The notes: generated from the sequence alone by a model not told the origin. A stretch of 64,000 nucleotides of DNA from Novisyntrophococcus fermenticellae (GCF_018866245.1 NZ_CP076458.1:1922001-1986000), one strand, 5' to 3'; positions 8,520-17,486 are shown, counted from the first letter of the stretch. Made by a program: numbers and translations.

Positions 8520-10490
8520 TTAAAATTTTCCCAGGCTGCTGACAATATAATATGCCGTTTTTGTTGCCTGATGGATATTCTTTGGTGTGACACAGTCACC
8601 AATCTGGTAAAACTCCGGTGAACATTCCCGCAGTGCAGCTGCCTCTTCACGCAGCGGACGCATGCCCGTTGCATAAATAACAGTATCGGCCTCATAAAAT
8701 GTCCTGGAATTCATATTTTCCGTCCAAACACCTTTATCTGTAACTTCCAGTGCTTTCGTAGAAAGAATAAGTTTCAGATTTCTCTTTTCTATTTCCTGAT
8801 CTAACGCAATACCGTGGCAAGTATTTCCCCCAAGATTCGGTTGGGGCATCATTTCAACAACTGTTACCTCTCGTCCCAAACGTGCAAGATATAGTCCCAG
8901 TTCAATACCCACAAGGCCACCACCCAGCATAACAACCTTCTTGCCAACCTTTTCTGTGTCAAGATAGGCCTCTTCTGCACCAATTACATTACTCCCGTCA
9001 ATACCCGGAATCGGAGGGATTACAGGTCGTGCACCCATTGCCGCAATAATTACATCCGGTGCAATTTCTTCTGCCAGTTCAGGAGTTACTTCTGTATCCA
9101 GACGTACATCGGCACCTGACTCCATAACCAGTCTGGCCTGCTGGTTCAAATAGCGATCCAGTTTCTGCTTAAATGGTACTTTTTCCTCGACCTTTAGAAC
9201 GCCGCCCAGATTCCCGGATTTTTCACAGAGCACAACTTCATGTCCGCATTTAATGGCAGCCAATGCAGCTTCCATTCCAGCAATTCCACCGCCTGCAATT
9301 AAAATTTTCTTTTTAACTTCTGCTGGCTTCAACACATCGCCATCCAGCTCATTGCTAATTTCCGGATTAATGGCACAACAGAACTGAAACTTGTTTAGAA
9401 GACTGGAAAAGCACTCTAAGCAACGTATACACTGACGAATATCTTCATCACGGCCACGTCTTGCCTTGTTCGGCAAATCTGGATCAGCCATTAGCCCACG
9501 GGCAATCTCAATTATGTCAACTTTGCCTGAAGCAATCAGTTCTTCCATCTGCGCCGGATCACTGAACGCACCAACGGTTGCCACCGGAGTCTTAACATGT
9601 TTCTTAATCTCTGCTGCATAATGTGCATTACATCCATCCTCGTCAAATAGACCGGGAGATGTCTTTGTAAAGGAAGAATAACATTCGTGAACCCCCGTAG
9701 ATACATGGATTAAATCAACTTTTCCGTCCAGCATTTTTGCGATTTCAATCCCTTCCTCAATGCCATATCCAGCCGGATTACACTCATCCCCGCTCATTCG
9801 AAATTCAATAGGAAAATCCGCACCACATTTCTGACGGATACGTTCTATAACAGCCAGTGGAAGCCGCATACGGTTCTCCCTGCTGCTTCCGCCCCATTCA
9901 TCTGTACGGGTATTGGTATATGGAGAGATAAACTGAGACATCAGCCAGCCGTGACCTCCATGAATCATAACCATACCAAATCCACAATTTTTTGCAGTCA
10001 GTGCGGAATTTGCATAAGCTTCAATCGTTTGTTCGATCACTTCAGCAGGAATTTCTTCTACCTGGGACACGCCTGCCGATGCAACTGCCCCTTTAACAGT
10101 CATGCTGACAGGACCATAGAGAGGGTTCCCCGCAGCATGAGAAGCTTCTGAATACATACCTGCGTGCGCGAGCTCAGCAACAGGAACTGCTCCGTAACGG
10201 TTAATATTTTCTGCCAGTTTGGACAGATAACTAATTGCACGAATATCATCAATTGCAGTATGCACCGGGCCTCCCCGGCCATGTGCGGAATCAACCACAC
10301 ACTCTCCAATTGCCACAGAAGCTGCGCCGCCTTTTGCCTTGCGGGCATAGAAAGCATGCGATTCTGTTCCGGGAAATTTACCTTCATATAGGTTCATGCC
10401 ACCAAGCGGTGAGCCAAATATACGATTTCGAAATAATGTTTTGCCTAATGTAATAGGCTCAAATAAGTGAGGATACTTCAATTTTTTCAT
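8520..10490 (-). CDS. Second Old Yellow Enzyme-family flavin oxidoreductase
   Basis: The 656-residue protein is a paralogue of the 441-2483 product, with the same FMN barrel (MIHGGHGWLMSQFISPYTN), Cys set CIRCLECFSSLLNKFQFCC, and FAD/NAD(P) domains (GGGIAGMEAAL, LGGGLVGIELGLYLARLG). I chose the ATG at 10490 because AGGAAAG lies eight bases before it; an in-frame GTG at 10499 overlaps that site. It lies just downstream of the broken UroD-type gene and upstream of the demethylase. Having two such enzymes in one island suggests two successive reductions or two substrates. Cofactor use is well supported, substrate is not. Confidence 0.88.
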   Translation of the reverse strand: MKKLKYPHLFEPITLGKTLFRNRIFGSPLGGMNLYEGKFPGTESHAFYARKAKGGAASVAIGECVVDSAHGRGGPVHTAIDDIRAISYLSKLAENINRYGAVPVAELAHAGMYSEASHAAGNPLYGPVSMTVKGAVASAGVSQVEEIPAEVIEQTIEAYANSALTAKNCGFGMVMIHGGHGWLMSQFISPYTNTRTDEWGGSSRENRMRLPLAVIERIRQKCGADFPIEFRMSGDECNPAGYGIEEGIEIAKMLDGKVDLIHVSTGVHECYSSFTKTSPGLFDEDGCNAHYAAEIKKHVKTPVATVGAFSDPAQMEELIASGKVDIIEIARGLMADPDLPNKARRGRDEDIRQCIRCLECFSSLLNKFQFCCAINPEISNELDGDVLKPAEVKKKILIAGGGIAGMEAALAAIKCGHEVVLCEKSGNLGGVLKVEEKVPFKQKLDRYLNQQARLVMESGADVRLDTEVTPELAEEIAPDVIIAAMGARPVIPPIPGIDGSNVIGAEEAYLDTEKVGKKVVMLGGGLVGIELGLYLARLGREVTVVEMMPQPNLGGNTCHGIALDQEIEKRNLKLILSTKALEVTDKGVWTENMNSRTFYEADTVIYATGMRPLREEAAALRECSPEFYQIGDCVTPKNIHQATKTAYYIVSSLGKF

Positions 10491-10801
10491 GACAACCACT
10501 TTCCTATTTTATAATTTTATTTTTTGTAAAATCCACATCCATATTTATCGCTTCATTAATCATCGGAGCCATTTTAGTGAACATATCTCCATTTTATTTA
10601 CTTAGCATTAAAATATTCTTTATTAAGATTTCTGATTTCATCCATAATAATGCTATTCACTTCCGGATATAGACTTCCTTCACCTATAGTGGCTCAGTTG
10701 TCAAGACAAAAATCTAAGATTTTTATAATGAACTGATATGGTGGATAAGTGACAAGGAGTATGGGGAAGGCAGTGGAACACCCCCCAGATCCATATATGC
10801 A

Positions 10802-11692
10802 TCAAGCTACATAGGGCAGTAGCATTGCCGGGTAGTAGCATTCAGCCGGTTTTTGATAGTCAAGGGCAGAATGACATCTTTCAAAATTATAAGTGAAAAT
10901 ATATCGTCCGATAGCGGCTCTGGCTTCTTTGATATTGTTATATTGTGTAAGGTACGCTTCTTCATATTTGAAGCTACGAAACCAGCGTTCAATCATGATG
11001 TTGTCAGCCCAACGGCTTTTCCCATCCATGCTTTGGCGAATTCCATTTTTCTTTAAGAATTCAATATATTGTTGACTTGTAAACTGACATCCTTGATCGG
11101 AATTTAAAATTTGTGGCTTTGCAACCTTAAAAGCCTTTTTCAAGGCATTGACAACCATTCGGGTATCAAGTGTATCATCGACTTCCCAGCCGACAATACA
11201 GCGGCTGTACCAGTCGATTACAGCAGTCAGGTACAAAAATCCATGCCGGATGGGAATATATGTAATGTCAATCGACCAAGCCTGATTAGGCTTGTCTATG
11301 ACAGCATTGCGGAGAAGATAAGGGAATACCTTAGCTTGCTGCATCCGCTTCGAAAGGTTCATCTTTGGGTAGATTGGATGAATGTCCATTTCGCTCATGT
11401 AGCGGCGTGCTTTCCGGCGACCAACATGATAACCACGAAGCTTCAACTGTGCTGACATCTGCCTGGCACCCCAGGTCGGATTATCTGTGTGAAGGTGATC
11501 AATGATCTCTTTACAAGCCAGTTCTTCCTCTGATACAGGCGTTCCTTTGTAATAAATGCTGGTGCGGTTGATATCCAGGAGCTTTGCCCCGACAGAAGCA
11601 GGTAATTCTTTAGTCGTCAAAAGGTTTTGGACTAAACTTACTCTCGTAGTCAGGTCCACAAATTTCTTCAGATTTTTTTTTGAGCCAGTCAA
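10802..11692 (-). CDS. IS3 OrfB, DDE transposase/integrase catalytic part
   Basis: The 296-residue frame has an N-terminal HTH_21-type region (GARQMSAQLKLRGY) and an rve integrase core. The catalytic triad is visible as D in WSIDITYIP, D in LNSDQGCQF and E in MIERWFRS, with 35 residues between the second D and the E. The frame opens at a TTG inside orfA and is probably made mainly as an OrfAB fusion. OrfB is in the +1 register relative to orfA, and dropping one A from the A9 run at 11673-11681 joins the frames. Confidence 0.9.
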   Translation of the reverse strand: MTGSKKNLKKFVDLTTRVSLVQNLLTTKELPASVGAKLLDINRTSIYYKGTPVSEEELACKEIIDHLHTDNPTWGARQMSAQLKLRGYHVGRRKARRYMSEMDIHPIYPKMNLSKRMQQAKVFPYLLRNAVIDKPNQAWSIDITYIPIRHGFLYLTAVIDWYSRCIVGWEVDDTLDTRMVVNALKKAFKVAKPQILNSDQGCQFTSQQYIEFLKKNGIRQSMDGKSRWADNIMIERWFRSFKYEEAYLTQYNNIKEARAAIGRYIFTYNFERCHSALDYQKPAECYYPAMLLPYVA

Positions 11693-11957
11693 CCTGCATG
11701 GTTAACTGACCAACCTTTTTGGCATACTCCGACTTCTCTTTGCGTTCTTCTGCAAGCTTATCTTTGAGGTTTTCCTCTCGCTTGTCGTCAAATGCTGCAG
11801 AAGCGTTGTTTAGGAATTCTTTCTTCCAGTTACGGAGTAAGTTGGGTTGAATATTATTTTCAGTTGCAAGGGTATTGAGATCTTTCTCTCCCTTAAGTAA
11901 CTCAATCACAAGGTCTGATTTAAATTTGGCACTAAAGTTTCTTCTTTGTCTGGACAT
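11610..11957 (-). CDS. IS3 OrfA, HTH transposase subunit
   Basis: The 115-residue protein is a typical IS3 OrfA. It has an N-terminal helix-turn-helix (FSAKFKSDLVIELLKGE, NIQPNLLRNWKKEF) and a lysine/glutamate-rich leucine-zipper-like helix at about 60-95. It binds the terminal repeats. Its 3' end overlaps orfB by about 80 bases, and the A9 run lies in this overlap (codons for W-L-K-K-K-S). Confidence 0.9.
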   Translation of the reverse strand: MSRQRRNFSAKFKSDLVIELLKGEKDLNTLATENNIQPNLLRNWKKEFLNNASAAFDDKREENLKDKLAEERKEKSEYAKKVGQLTMQVDWLKKKSEEICGPDYESKFSPKPFDD

Positions 11958-13122
11958 AGCAATGAATCCTTTCTTTCATACTGATTTTAGTATATCAGAT
12001 TCATTAAAATCTGTCTGGGAAAGTGTCTTAATTTATGAGACCATTATAACCACCATATGTAAGACATGGAATAAAATTCCCTCCAGGTGTATATTCATGT
12101 ACTGCTCTCCGAACCTCTTTTCTAATAACATCTTCTGACCAATCAGATACATCAACGATAGATGCATCAATACCACCCATATAAGTTAATTTACCATTCG
12201 TGATTTTTTGTAATTTAGGAATATCATTTTCAGGAATCGGGCCCTGCCATACATCTATACCGATATCTATCATGTCGTTAATCAATGGTTCGCAGTAGCA
12301 GTCAGCATGGTGCATAATGATAATTCCATTTTCTTTAATATAACTAAAAATTTTTTTATAACGTGGTTTAAATAATTCTCTCCATGTTTCAGCACTCATA
12401 AATAAACTTCTTTTTGAACCCCAGTCATCATGCCATAAGATTACATCCGGATGAAGATTCTCAATTAGTAATTTGGCATAATGCAATTTATAATCAAGAA
12501 TGTAATCTAATAATTCTGCCATTGATTCTGGTTCCATTAATACGTTACATAATGTATCTTCAAAACCCATTAAATAATGGGACTGTTCAAACAAACCTGT
12601 AGCCATTAATGACATAGTAAGTTTCCCCTGAGCATGAATTTCTTCACTTTGTGGCAACAGCTGCCATCCAGTCGAGATTTCCATTTTTAATGTCTGGAGT
12701 TTTAATATCTTCTTTCCATTTGGTAACATCCTTGATGGCTTTTAATTCCGTAGTCGTAATTGGCATTGGACTTGCTTCATCAGGTCCCCAATACTGAGTT
12801 ACTCCCCATCCATCCACAATCGACTGATTCGGAACCGCATTCATAGTCATCGCCATTAAAGGATCGAATACCAGTCCGAAAGGTTCCCATTCATTAACAA
12901 AATACTCTGGTTTCCCATTATAAATAGTTTCTAGAAAATTTTCTTTTAATGATAGCATATTTAACCTCCTAAAATTAAAAACAAGTTCTTTTGAACTTAT
13001 TAATCATAAGTATATTTTATTATCTTTGAAGCCAAATAGGAAACGCAAATATCGTCTTAGACTTACACGCTAAACGTATAAGCATACAGGTATCAAATGT
13101 GAATTTATTCATAAATTACCGT

Positions 13123-13161
13123 ATAAAAAAACAAAGCATGTTATCAAAACATACTCTGTTT
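13123..13161 (-). terminator. Rho-independent terminator after the LysR gene
   Basis: On the minus strand AAACAGAGTATGTT pairs with AACATGCTTTGTTT and is followed by a run of T. It lies about 55 bases after the LysR stop, before the UroD-type gene, so the regulator is a separate transcript from the operon it probably controls. The rest of 12959-13216 holds the likely promoter of the operon but no clear consensus. Confidence 0.8.
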
Positions 13162-13216
13162 CAAACAATGACATATCTACTCTACTTTCTTAATAGCATT
13201 GCATAACAACCATTTT

Positions 13217-14107
13217 TTATCTATCGTTGAAAGCATCAACTGTATCAATAAATTTTTTAATGTAAATATTTTTGTTGTCTTGTAGCCAAGCATAATCGAT
13301 GCTATAGGAATGATGAGTTTCCGTTAAATGAGCATACGACAGTCTATGATCTTTCTCCGAAATTTCACCAGTATCCGGATAAAAAGCAATTCCTTCTCCT
13401 AATATTGCCATTAATTTCTGAGATTCATAAGTATCTGTTTCCAATAAAGCAGGCTCATAGCCATCCTTTCTGAAAGCCTCTAAGGCATATTCATACATAC
13501 CCGGCGCATCCCTTTTTGATGCTGTGCATATCTTATAATTTCTCAAATCTTTTGAAGGAATTTCACTTCTTGTTGCTAGCGGGTGATTTTTACTCATTGC
13601 CAATAAGATATTATATCTGCAAGCCGGAACAGAAACAATGTCTTTATAATTATGTAATTCCGGTGTCAATATTGCAATAATATCATATGAACCATTTTGC
13701 AATTGACTAATTAGATTAATTGGCGTTTCCTGATTTAAAGTGATTTTAACATTATTATTTAAATCCTGAAAAATTGGAATTATATCAAGAATACACTTCG
13801 GGCCCAAATCTGTAGAATAACCCAATTTTAATGTCCCCTTTATATTTGTACTTATTTCTTTTGCTTTACTTATAACTGCATCGCATTCCTTTACAATCCT
13901 TTTTAAGTCACAGTAAAGCGACCGGCCTGCTGGTGTTAAAACTACTTTAACTGTATTTCTTTCAAACAATGAAAAACCTAACTCTTCTTCTAAAGAGGCT
14001 ATTTGTCTGCTAATTGTAGTCTGAGTAACGAAATTTTCATGAGCAGCTTTAGTAAAATTTAATGATTCCGCAACAGATATAAAACATTTAATTGTTCTGC
14101 TATGCAT
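13217..14107 (-). CDS. LysR-family transcriptional regulator
   Basis: The 296-residue protein has an N-terminal winged helix-turn-helix (FTKAAHENFVTQTTISRQI, LEEELGFSLFERN) and a C-terminal periplasmic-binding-like effector domain (KLGYSTDLGP, NILLAMSKNHPLA, EGIAFYPDTG). It lies upstream of and in the same direction as the demethylation/reduction island. It is the natural candidate for a substrate-responsive activator of that island (inference). Length and domain order are normal. Confidence 0.9.
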   Translation of the reverse strand: MHSRTIKCFISVAESLNFTKAAHENFVTQTTISRQIASLEEELGFSLFERNTVKVVLTPAGRSLYCDLKRIVKECDAVISKAKEISTNIKGTLKLGYSTDLGPKCILDIIPIFQDLNNNVKITLNQETPINLISQLQNGSYDIIAILTPELHNYKDIVSVPACRYNILLAMSKNHPLATRSEIPSKDLRNYKICTASKRDAPGMYEYALEAFRKDGYEPALLETDTYESQKLMAILGEGIAFYPDTGEISEKDHRLSYAHLTETHHSYSIDYAWLQDNKNIYIKKFIDTVDAFNDR

Positions 14108-14486
14108 CTAATTCCTCCAAATTGTTAGCGTGATGACTAGCCTAGGTACCTGTTTATTGCTATCTTTTCTTAATTCTAAAATTTTTTCTCTTTTAGTAGC
14201 TGTTATTTCCTATATATATTATTGTTAAGTTACCACACCGAGTAAGTATATAAAAAATAACACACTACTATCATACCATGTACCCTCAAACTTAACAATT
14301 ATATATTTTCAAATTGAACCAAATTACGCATGCTGCGTGATAGCCCATACTTTTCTCTCATTTCTGGACTTGATATTTTTACCTATTGCATTCTCACTGC
14401 AATATCTATAATGACCCGCGTCGCATGAGTGCCCAACTTATACGTCTTACGGGCGCACGGAATCCACCATTATAATTGTTGCTTCA

Positions 14487-14594
14487 TCATATCTGTATAG
14501 TTACAGATAATAACTGGCATTTCCGTCTTGCCCGCCAGTTCACTTCCTCGCTTTCTTCTTCGCTTTTTGCACCTAACACTGTAATTGTCATCAT
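14487..14594 (-). CDS. Possible short ORF, 35 residues, unrecognised
   Basis: The frame starts MMTITVLGAKSEEESEEVNW and ends at a TGA after QLLSVTIQI. AGGAGATCATTT lies in front of the ATG at good spacing, which is the main reason to list it. The acidic N-terminal segment followed by arginine-rich residues recalls small proteins on clostridial conjugative elements, but I cannot name a family. It could be the front of a longer gene broken by mutation. Confidence 0.3.
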   Translation of the reverse strand: MMTITVLGAKSEEESEEVNWRARRKCQLLSVTIQI

Positions 14595-14710
14595 AAATGA
14601 TCTCCTGTTATTTTAATTAAAATTGGGTAATTGTTTTATTTTATCTTTATTTGCACTGAAGATTGACCGCTCATACAATGCACTATTAAATTGTCTTTTT
14701 AAGCATAAAA

Positions 14711-14740
14711 AAATCGCCACCCGATTGTAAGTGACGATTT
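14711..14740 (-). terminator. Rho-independent terminator of the toxin-antitoxin operon
   Basis: On the minus strand AAATCGTCAC and GTGGCGATTT form a ten-base stem with one wobble, followed by a T run (TTTTTTTATGC). It lies about 18 bases past the toxin stop codon. Confidence 0.8.
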
Positions 14741-14757
14741 CTAAATTTATTTTATTG

Positions 14758-15075
14758 TTATCTGATGAGCCAACTGTAATCTTTGCGGCAATCTAAAATA
14801 TAATCGACATACACGGTGTCGTCTTGGATTTGGCAGAGGACAAGATACCACTTCTCAATAAACATTTTGTGATATTTGTTCGGTGTAATATACAATTCCT
14901 CAAAAAACGGAAAACGCTGCGGCATCTGGCAAAGGGAACGTATAGCGGCCATAATCTCTTTCTTTTTTGCCGCCGCTGCTTCTTTATTGACCTGTGCCAT
15001 AAATCGGATGTGTGTTCCCAACATTCTTTTCGCCCTGTCGGAAACAATGACTTTGTATTTCTTGTTCTCTGCCAT
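14758..15075 (-). CDS. RelE/ParE-family toxin
   Basis: The 105-residue basic protein fits the RelE/ParE superfamily in length and pattern: KYKVIVSDRAKRMLGTHIRF at the start, a central helical hairpin with CQMPQRFPFFE, and C-terminal strands KWYLVLCQI and VYVDYILDCRKDYSWLI. RelE members cleave mRNA on the ribosome and ParE members poison gyrase; sequence alone does not decide. The gene starts three bases after the antitoxin stop, the usual antitoxin-first layout, with translation coupled. Confidence 0.85.
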   Translation of the reverse strand: MAENKKYKVIVSDRAKRMLGTHIRFMAQVNKEAAAAKKKEIMAAIRSLCQMPQRFPFFEELYITPNKYHKMFIEKWYLVLCQIQDDTVYVDYILDCRKDYSWLIR

Positions 15076-15078
15076 ATG

Positions 15079-15345
15079 CTACACCTCTGCAATCACATCA
15101 TCAAGGTAAGCGTCCAGTTCATCAAGCGTACAGCCGACCCTGCCTGCCATTCTATCTTCCTCAACCGCTAAGAGTTCCTCACGGAGCTTTAACATCTTTT
15201 CCCTGCGATTGAAAGTTTCAATATCCATAACAACTAAATCCCCCTCGCCGTTTTTGGTAAGGAAAACTGGCTCTGCGGTCTTTCTGCACATATCGGCAAT
15301 CTCGTTGTAATTCTGGCGGATTGCTGCGGATGGACGTATATTCAT
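15079..15345 (-). CDS. Phd/YefM-family antitoxin
   Basis: The 88-residue protein starts MNIRPSAAIRQNYNEIADMC and continues PVFLTKNGEGDLVVMDIETF, the signature of Phd/YefM antitoxins, in which the N-terminal half dimerises and binds the operator. The C-terminal half is helical and acidic (EELLAVEEDRMAG), suited to wrapping the toxin. It is followed at once by the toxin gene and probably autoregulates the pair. Confidence 0.88.
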   Translation of the reverse strand: MNIRPSAAIRQNYNEIADMCRKTAEPVFLTKNGEGDLVVMDIETFNRREKMLKLREELLAVEEDRMAGRVGCTLDELDAYLDDVIAEV

Positions 15346-15486
15346 AACAAAACCTCCTTGCGTTTATTAGATAGTAGTATTCTACCTATATTATACTCGT
15401 TTCATAGCACCGAGTCAACGTTTGCAGAAAAATTCACAAATTACAACTTAGTTTACGATAAGATACGATAACTGCTTTTTGAACAC

Positions 15487-15531
15487 AAAAACCCCCTTGA
15501 AGTGCTGTAACTTCAGCATTTCCAAGGGGTT
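15487..15531 (-). terminator. Rho-independent terminator of rpsB-tsf
   Basis: On the minus strand AACCCCTTGGAAATGCTG pairs with CAGCACTTCAAGGGGGTT and ends in a T run. It lies about 35 bases after the tsf stop. The remainder of 15346-15565 shows nothing else. Confidence 0.85.
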
Positions 15532-15565
15532 CATTATTACAATTTTTTGTGTTGTCCAGAAGCGT

Positions 15566-16498
15566 TTACTGTCCCATCTGCTTTGCAACTTCAGCCGCAA
15601 AATCTTCATCTTTCTTTTCAATGCCTTCGCCGGTTTCATAACGTACAAAGCTCTTAACAGAAATCTTAGCACTATTTGCCTTTGCGACTTCTTCGATATA
15701 TTTGCCTACAGACTGTTTTCCGTCTTCAGCTTTTACATAAATCTGATCCATCAGGCAGATTTCTTTCAGTTCTTTCTTAATACGTCCCATAACCATACCG
15801 CTGATAATCTTATCGTTAGCATCTGGTTTCTCGTTCTTAGCCTGAACAGTCAGAATTTCTTTTTCACGTTCGATATAATCCTGATCTACTTCACTTTCAT
15901 TTGTATAAAGAGGTTTCAGCGCTGCAGCCTGCATAGCTACATTCTTAGCCATCTCTTTAATATCATCATTAATCACATCTGTCTCAACATCAACAAGAAC
16001 ACCAATTTTACCACCCATATGTGTGTAGGAGGCAACAAATCCATTCTCCTCAGAAATCTGAGCAAAACGACGGATATTCATGTTCTCGCCAATCATAGCA
16101 ATCTTATGAGCCAATTCTTCCGCAACAGTTTCACTTGTATCATATTTCCAGGGTTCTGCAAGAAAAGCTTCTATATCTGCAGATTTTGTATCCATGGCCT
16201 GCTCGGCAACCTGAGCAACATACTCCTGGAATTTTTCATTCTTAGCCACAAAATCTGTCTCTGCATTTACTTCTACAGCAACTGCCTTCTTTCCATCTTC
16301 GGAAACTGCCACTTTTACAATTCCCTCAGCTGCAATTCTTCCAGCCTTCTTCTGAGCGGTAGCAAGACCCTTCTCTCTCAAAAATTCAACTGCTTTATCC
16401 ATATCGCCTTCTGTAGCTGTAAGTGCTTTCTTACAATCCATCATGCCGGCGCCGGTCATTTCTCTTAACTCTTTAACCATTCCTGCTGTAACAGCCAT
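15566..16498 (-). CDS. tsf: Translation elongation factor Ts
   Basis: EF-Ts recycles EF-Tu by displacing GDP. The 310-residue protein has the N-terminal UBA-like domain (MVKELREMTGAGMMDCKKAL), the EF-Tu contact TDFVAKNEKF, and long C-terminal core repeats. I chose ATG 16498, giving the normal MAVTAG start; a TTG six bases upstream is in frame. GGAGGG precedes both. It follows rpsB, the near-universal order, and both share a promoter upstream of rpsB and the terminator after tsf. Confidence 0.97.
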   Translation of the reverse strand: MAVTAGMVKELREMTGAGMMDCKKALTATEGDMDKAVEFLREKGLATAQKKAGRIAAEGIVKVAVSEDGKKAVAVEVNAETDFVAKNEKFQEYVAQVAEQAMDTKSADIEAFLAEPWKYDTSETVAEELAHKIAMIGENMNIRRFAQISEENGFVASYTHMGGKIGVLVDVETDVINDDIKEMAKNVAMQAAALKPLYTNESEVDQDYIEREKEILTVQAKNEKPDANDKIISGMVMGRIKKELKEICLMDQIYVKAEDGKQSVGKYIEEVAKANSAKISVKSFVRYETGEGIEKKDEDFAAEVAKQMGQ

Positions 16499-16595
16499 TT
16501 TCAAATATCCCTCCGTATACTATAATGTAAGTGTCAAAAGTTATTACATTAGTTGACATCCACCGCTTTCAGCAAATGCCAACTTTTTTCAGAAA

Positions 16596-17345
16596 TTATT
16601 CTTCTGACGCTTCTTCTGTACCTTCAGCAACTTCCTCTGCATAAGCTTCTTCTGCCCCAGTCTCACCTTGTTTTGCTTCGATAACAGCATCTGCCATCTT
16701 GGAAACAATCAGTTTTACTGCACGGATTGCATCGTCATTACCAGGAATTACATAATCCAGTTCTTCCGGATCACAGTTTGTATCACAGATTCCAATCAGC
16801 GGAATCCCTAATGTATGAGCTTCCTGCACACAGATTCTTTCTTTCTTGGGATCTACAATAAAGATTGCATCCGGCACTCTCTTCATTTCTTTGATTCCAC
16901 CCAGATTTTTCTGCAGCTTGGACAGCTCTTTTCTTAATTCTATAACTTCTTTTTTAGGAAGAACGTCAAATGTACCGTCCTCTTCCATCGTCTCAATTTC
17001 TTTTAATCTTTCAATTCTGCTTTGGATTGTTTTAAAGTTGGTCAGCATACCACCCAGCCATCTTTCATTAACATAGAACATTCCGCAGCGCTCAGCCTCT
17101 ATCTGAATTGCATCCTGCGCCTGCTTTTTCGTTCCTACAAACAGAATGGATCCGCCATCAGCAGTGATATCTGCAACTGCCTTATAAGCATCATCTACCA
17201 TACCAACAGATTTCTGAAGATCGATAATATAGATTCCATTACGCTCTGTGTAGATATAAGGAGCCATCTTAGGGTTCCATCTTCTTGTCTGATGTCCAAA
17301 ATGAACACCTGCTTCAAGTAACTGCTTCATTGAAATAACACTCAT
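16596..17345 (-). CDS. rpsB: 30S ribosomal protein S2
   Basis: The 249-residue protein opens [20 protein letters not shown] and contains the S2 signatures [24 protein letters not shown] and [12 protein letters not shown]. The longer frame to 17378 adds eleven basic residues, but GGAGAAAAAC lies right before the ATG at 17345. The C-terminus has an acidic tail (about 25 residues rich in E and A), common in clostridial S2. It is the first gene of rpsB-tsf. Confidence 0.97.
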   Translation of the reverse strand: MSVISMKQLLEAGVHFGHQTRRWNPKMAPYIYTERNGIYIIDLQKSVGMVDDAYKAVADITADGGSILFVGTKKQAQDAIQIEAERCGMFYVNERWLGGMLTNFKTIQSRIERLKEIETMEEDGTFDVLPKKEVIELRKELSKLQKNLGGIKEMKRVPDAIFIVDPKKERICVQEAHTLGIPLIGICDTNCDPEELDYVIPGNDDAIRAVKLIVSKMADAVIEAKQGETGAEEAYAEEVAEGTEEASEE

Positions 17346-17457
17346 TGTTTTTCTCCTTTTGGTTGTTTTCTTCCGCATGTTTTAGGTCCTTAGAACCTGA
17401 TTTTCCTACCAGGCACCTTCTTTGGAATCCACATGCGTGTTTTTTCACGACTTTTTA

Positions 17458-17486
17458 AGTATAACATAGAAAAAAGTCTGTTTCAA
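17458..17486 (-). promoter_or_regulatory. Sigma-A type promoter of rpsB-tsf
   Basis: On the minus strand TTGAAA (17486-17481) and TATACT (17463-17458) are 17 bases apart, leaving an untranslated leader of about 105 bases. The leader could bind S2 for autoregulation, but I see no defined motif. Confidence 0.75.

Larger units (their letters stand above)
10689..12044 (-). mobile_element. IS3-family insertion sequence
   Basis: The element is about 1.36 kb and carries overlapping orfA and orfB. Its imperfect terminal inverted repeats begin TGG: TGGCTCAGTTGTCAAGACA at 10690 and, on the minus strand, TGGTCTCATAAATTAAGACA from 12043. A TATA occurs just outside both ends (10685-10688 and 12045-12048) and may be the target duplication, though this makes the ends one mismatched base longer. 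It inserted near the 3' end of the UroD-type gene. Both reading frames look intact, so the copy may be recent. Confidence 0.88.
10598..12958 (-). pseudogene. UroD-family methyltransferase, frameshifted and split by IS3
   Basis: Three pieces rebuild one uroporphyrinogen-decarboxylase-like methyltransferase of the MtaA/MtgB type. The first runs from the ATG at 12958 (AGGAGG in front) to a TGA near 12644. A two-base loss or one-base gain near 12650 shifts the frame, and the second piece continues EEIHAQGKLTMSLMATGLF to CLTYGG at about 12048, where IS3 interrupts. Beyond the insertion, 10684-10598 encodes GEGSLYPEVNSIIMDEIRNL and a stop, the expected C-terminus. Members transfer methyl groups between substrates, corrinoid proteins and cofactors. 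The gene is first after the LysR regulator, so it was probably the lead gene of the pathway. It can no longer make an intact protein. Confidence 0.85.
14108..14757. other. 650-bp intergenic region with remnants
   Basis: This region lies between the LysR gene and the toxin gene. It contains an 11-bp inverted repeat (ATTGTTAAGTT at 14221-14231, AACTTAACAAT at 14289-14299), a possible 35-codon minus-strand frame with a good ribosome site (14487-14594), and the toxin terminator. The rest, including 14300-14480, shows no gene I can support and looks like degraded mobile or horizontally acquired DNA next to the toxin-antitoxin pair. Confidence 0.5.

Noticed and set aside
15448..15672. 74-codon minus-strand frame overlapping the tsf terminator
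   Set aside because: It overlaps tsf in another frame and runs through the terminator; no support as a gene.
15479..16468. 329-codon plus-strand frame opposite tsf
   Set aside because: Antisense shadow of a clear EF-Ts gene, with Phe/Cys/Asn-rich composition and no ribosome site.
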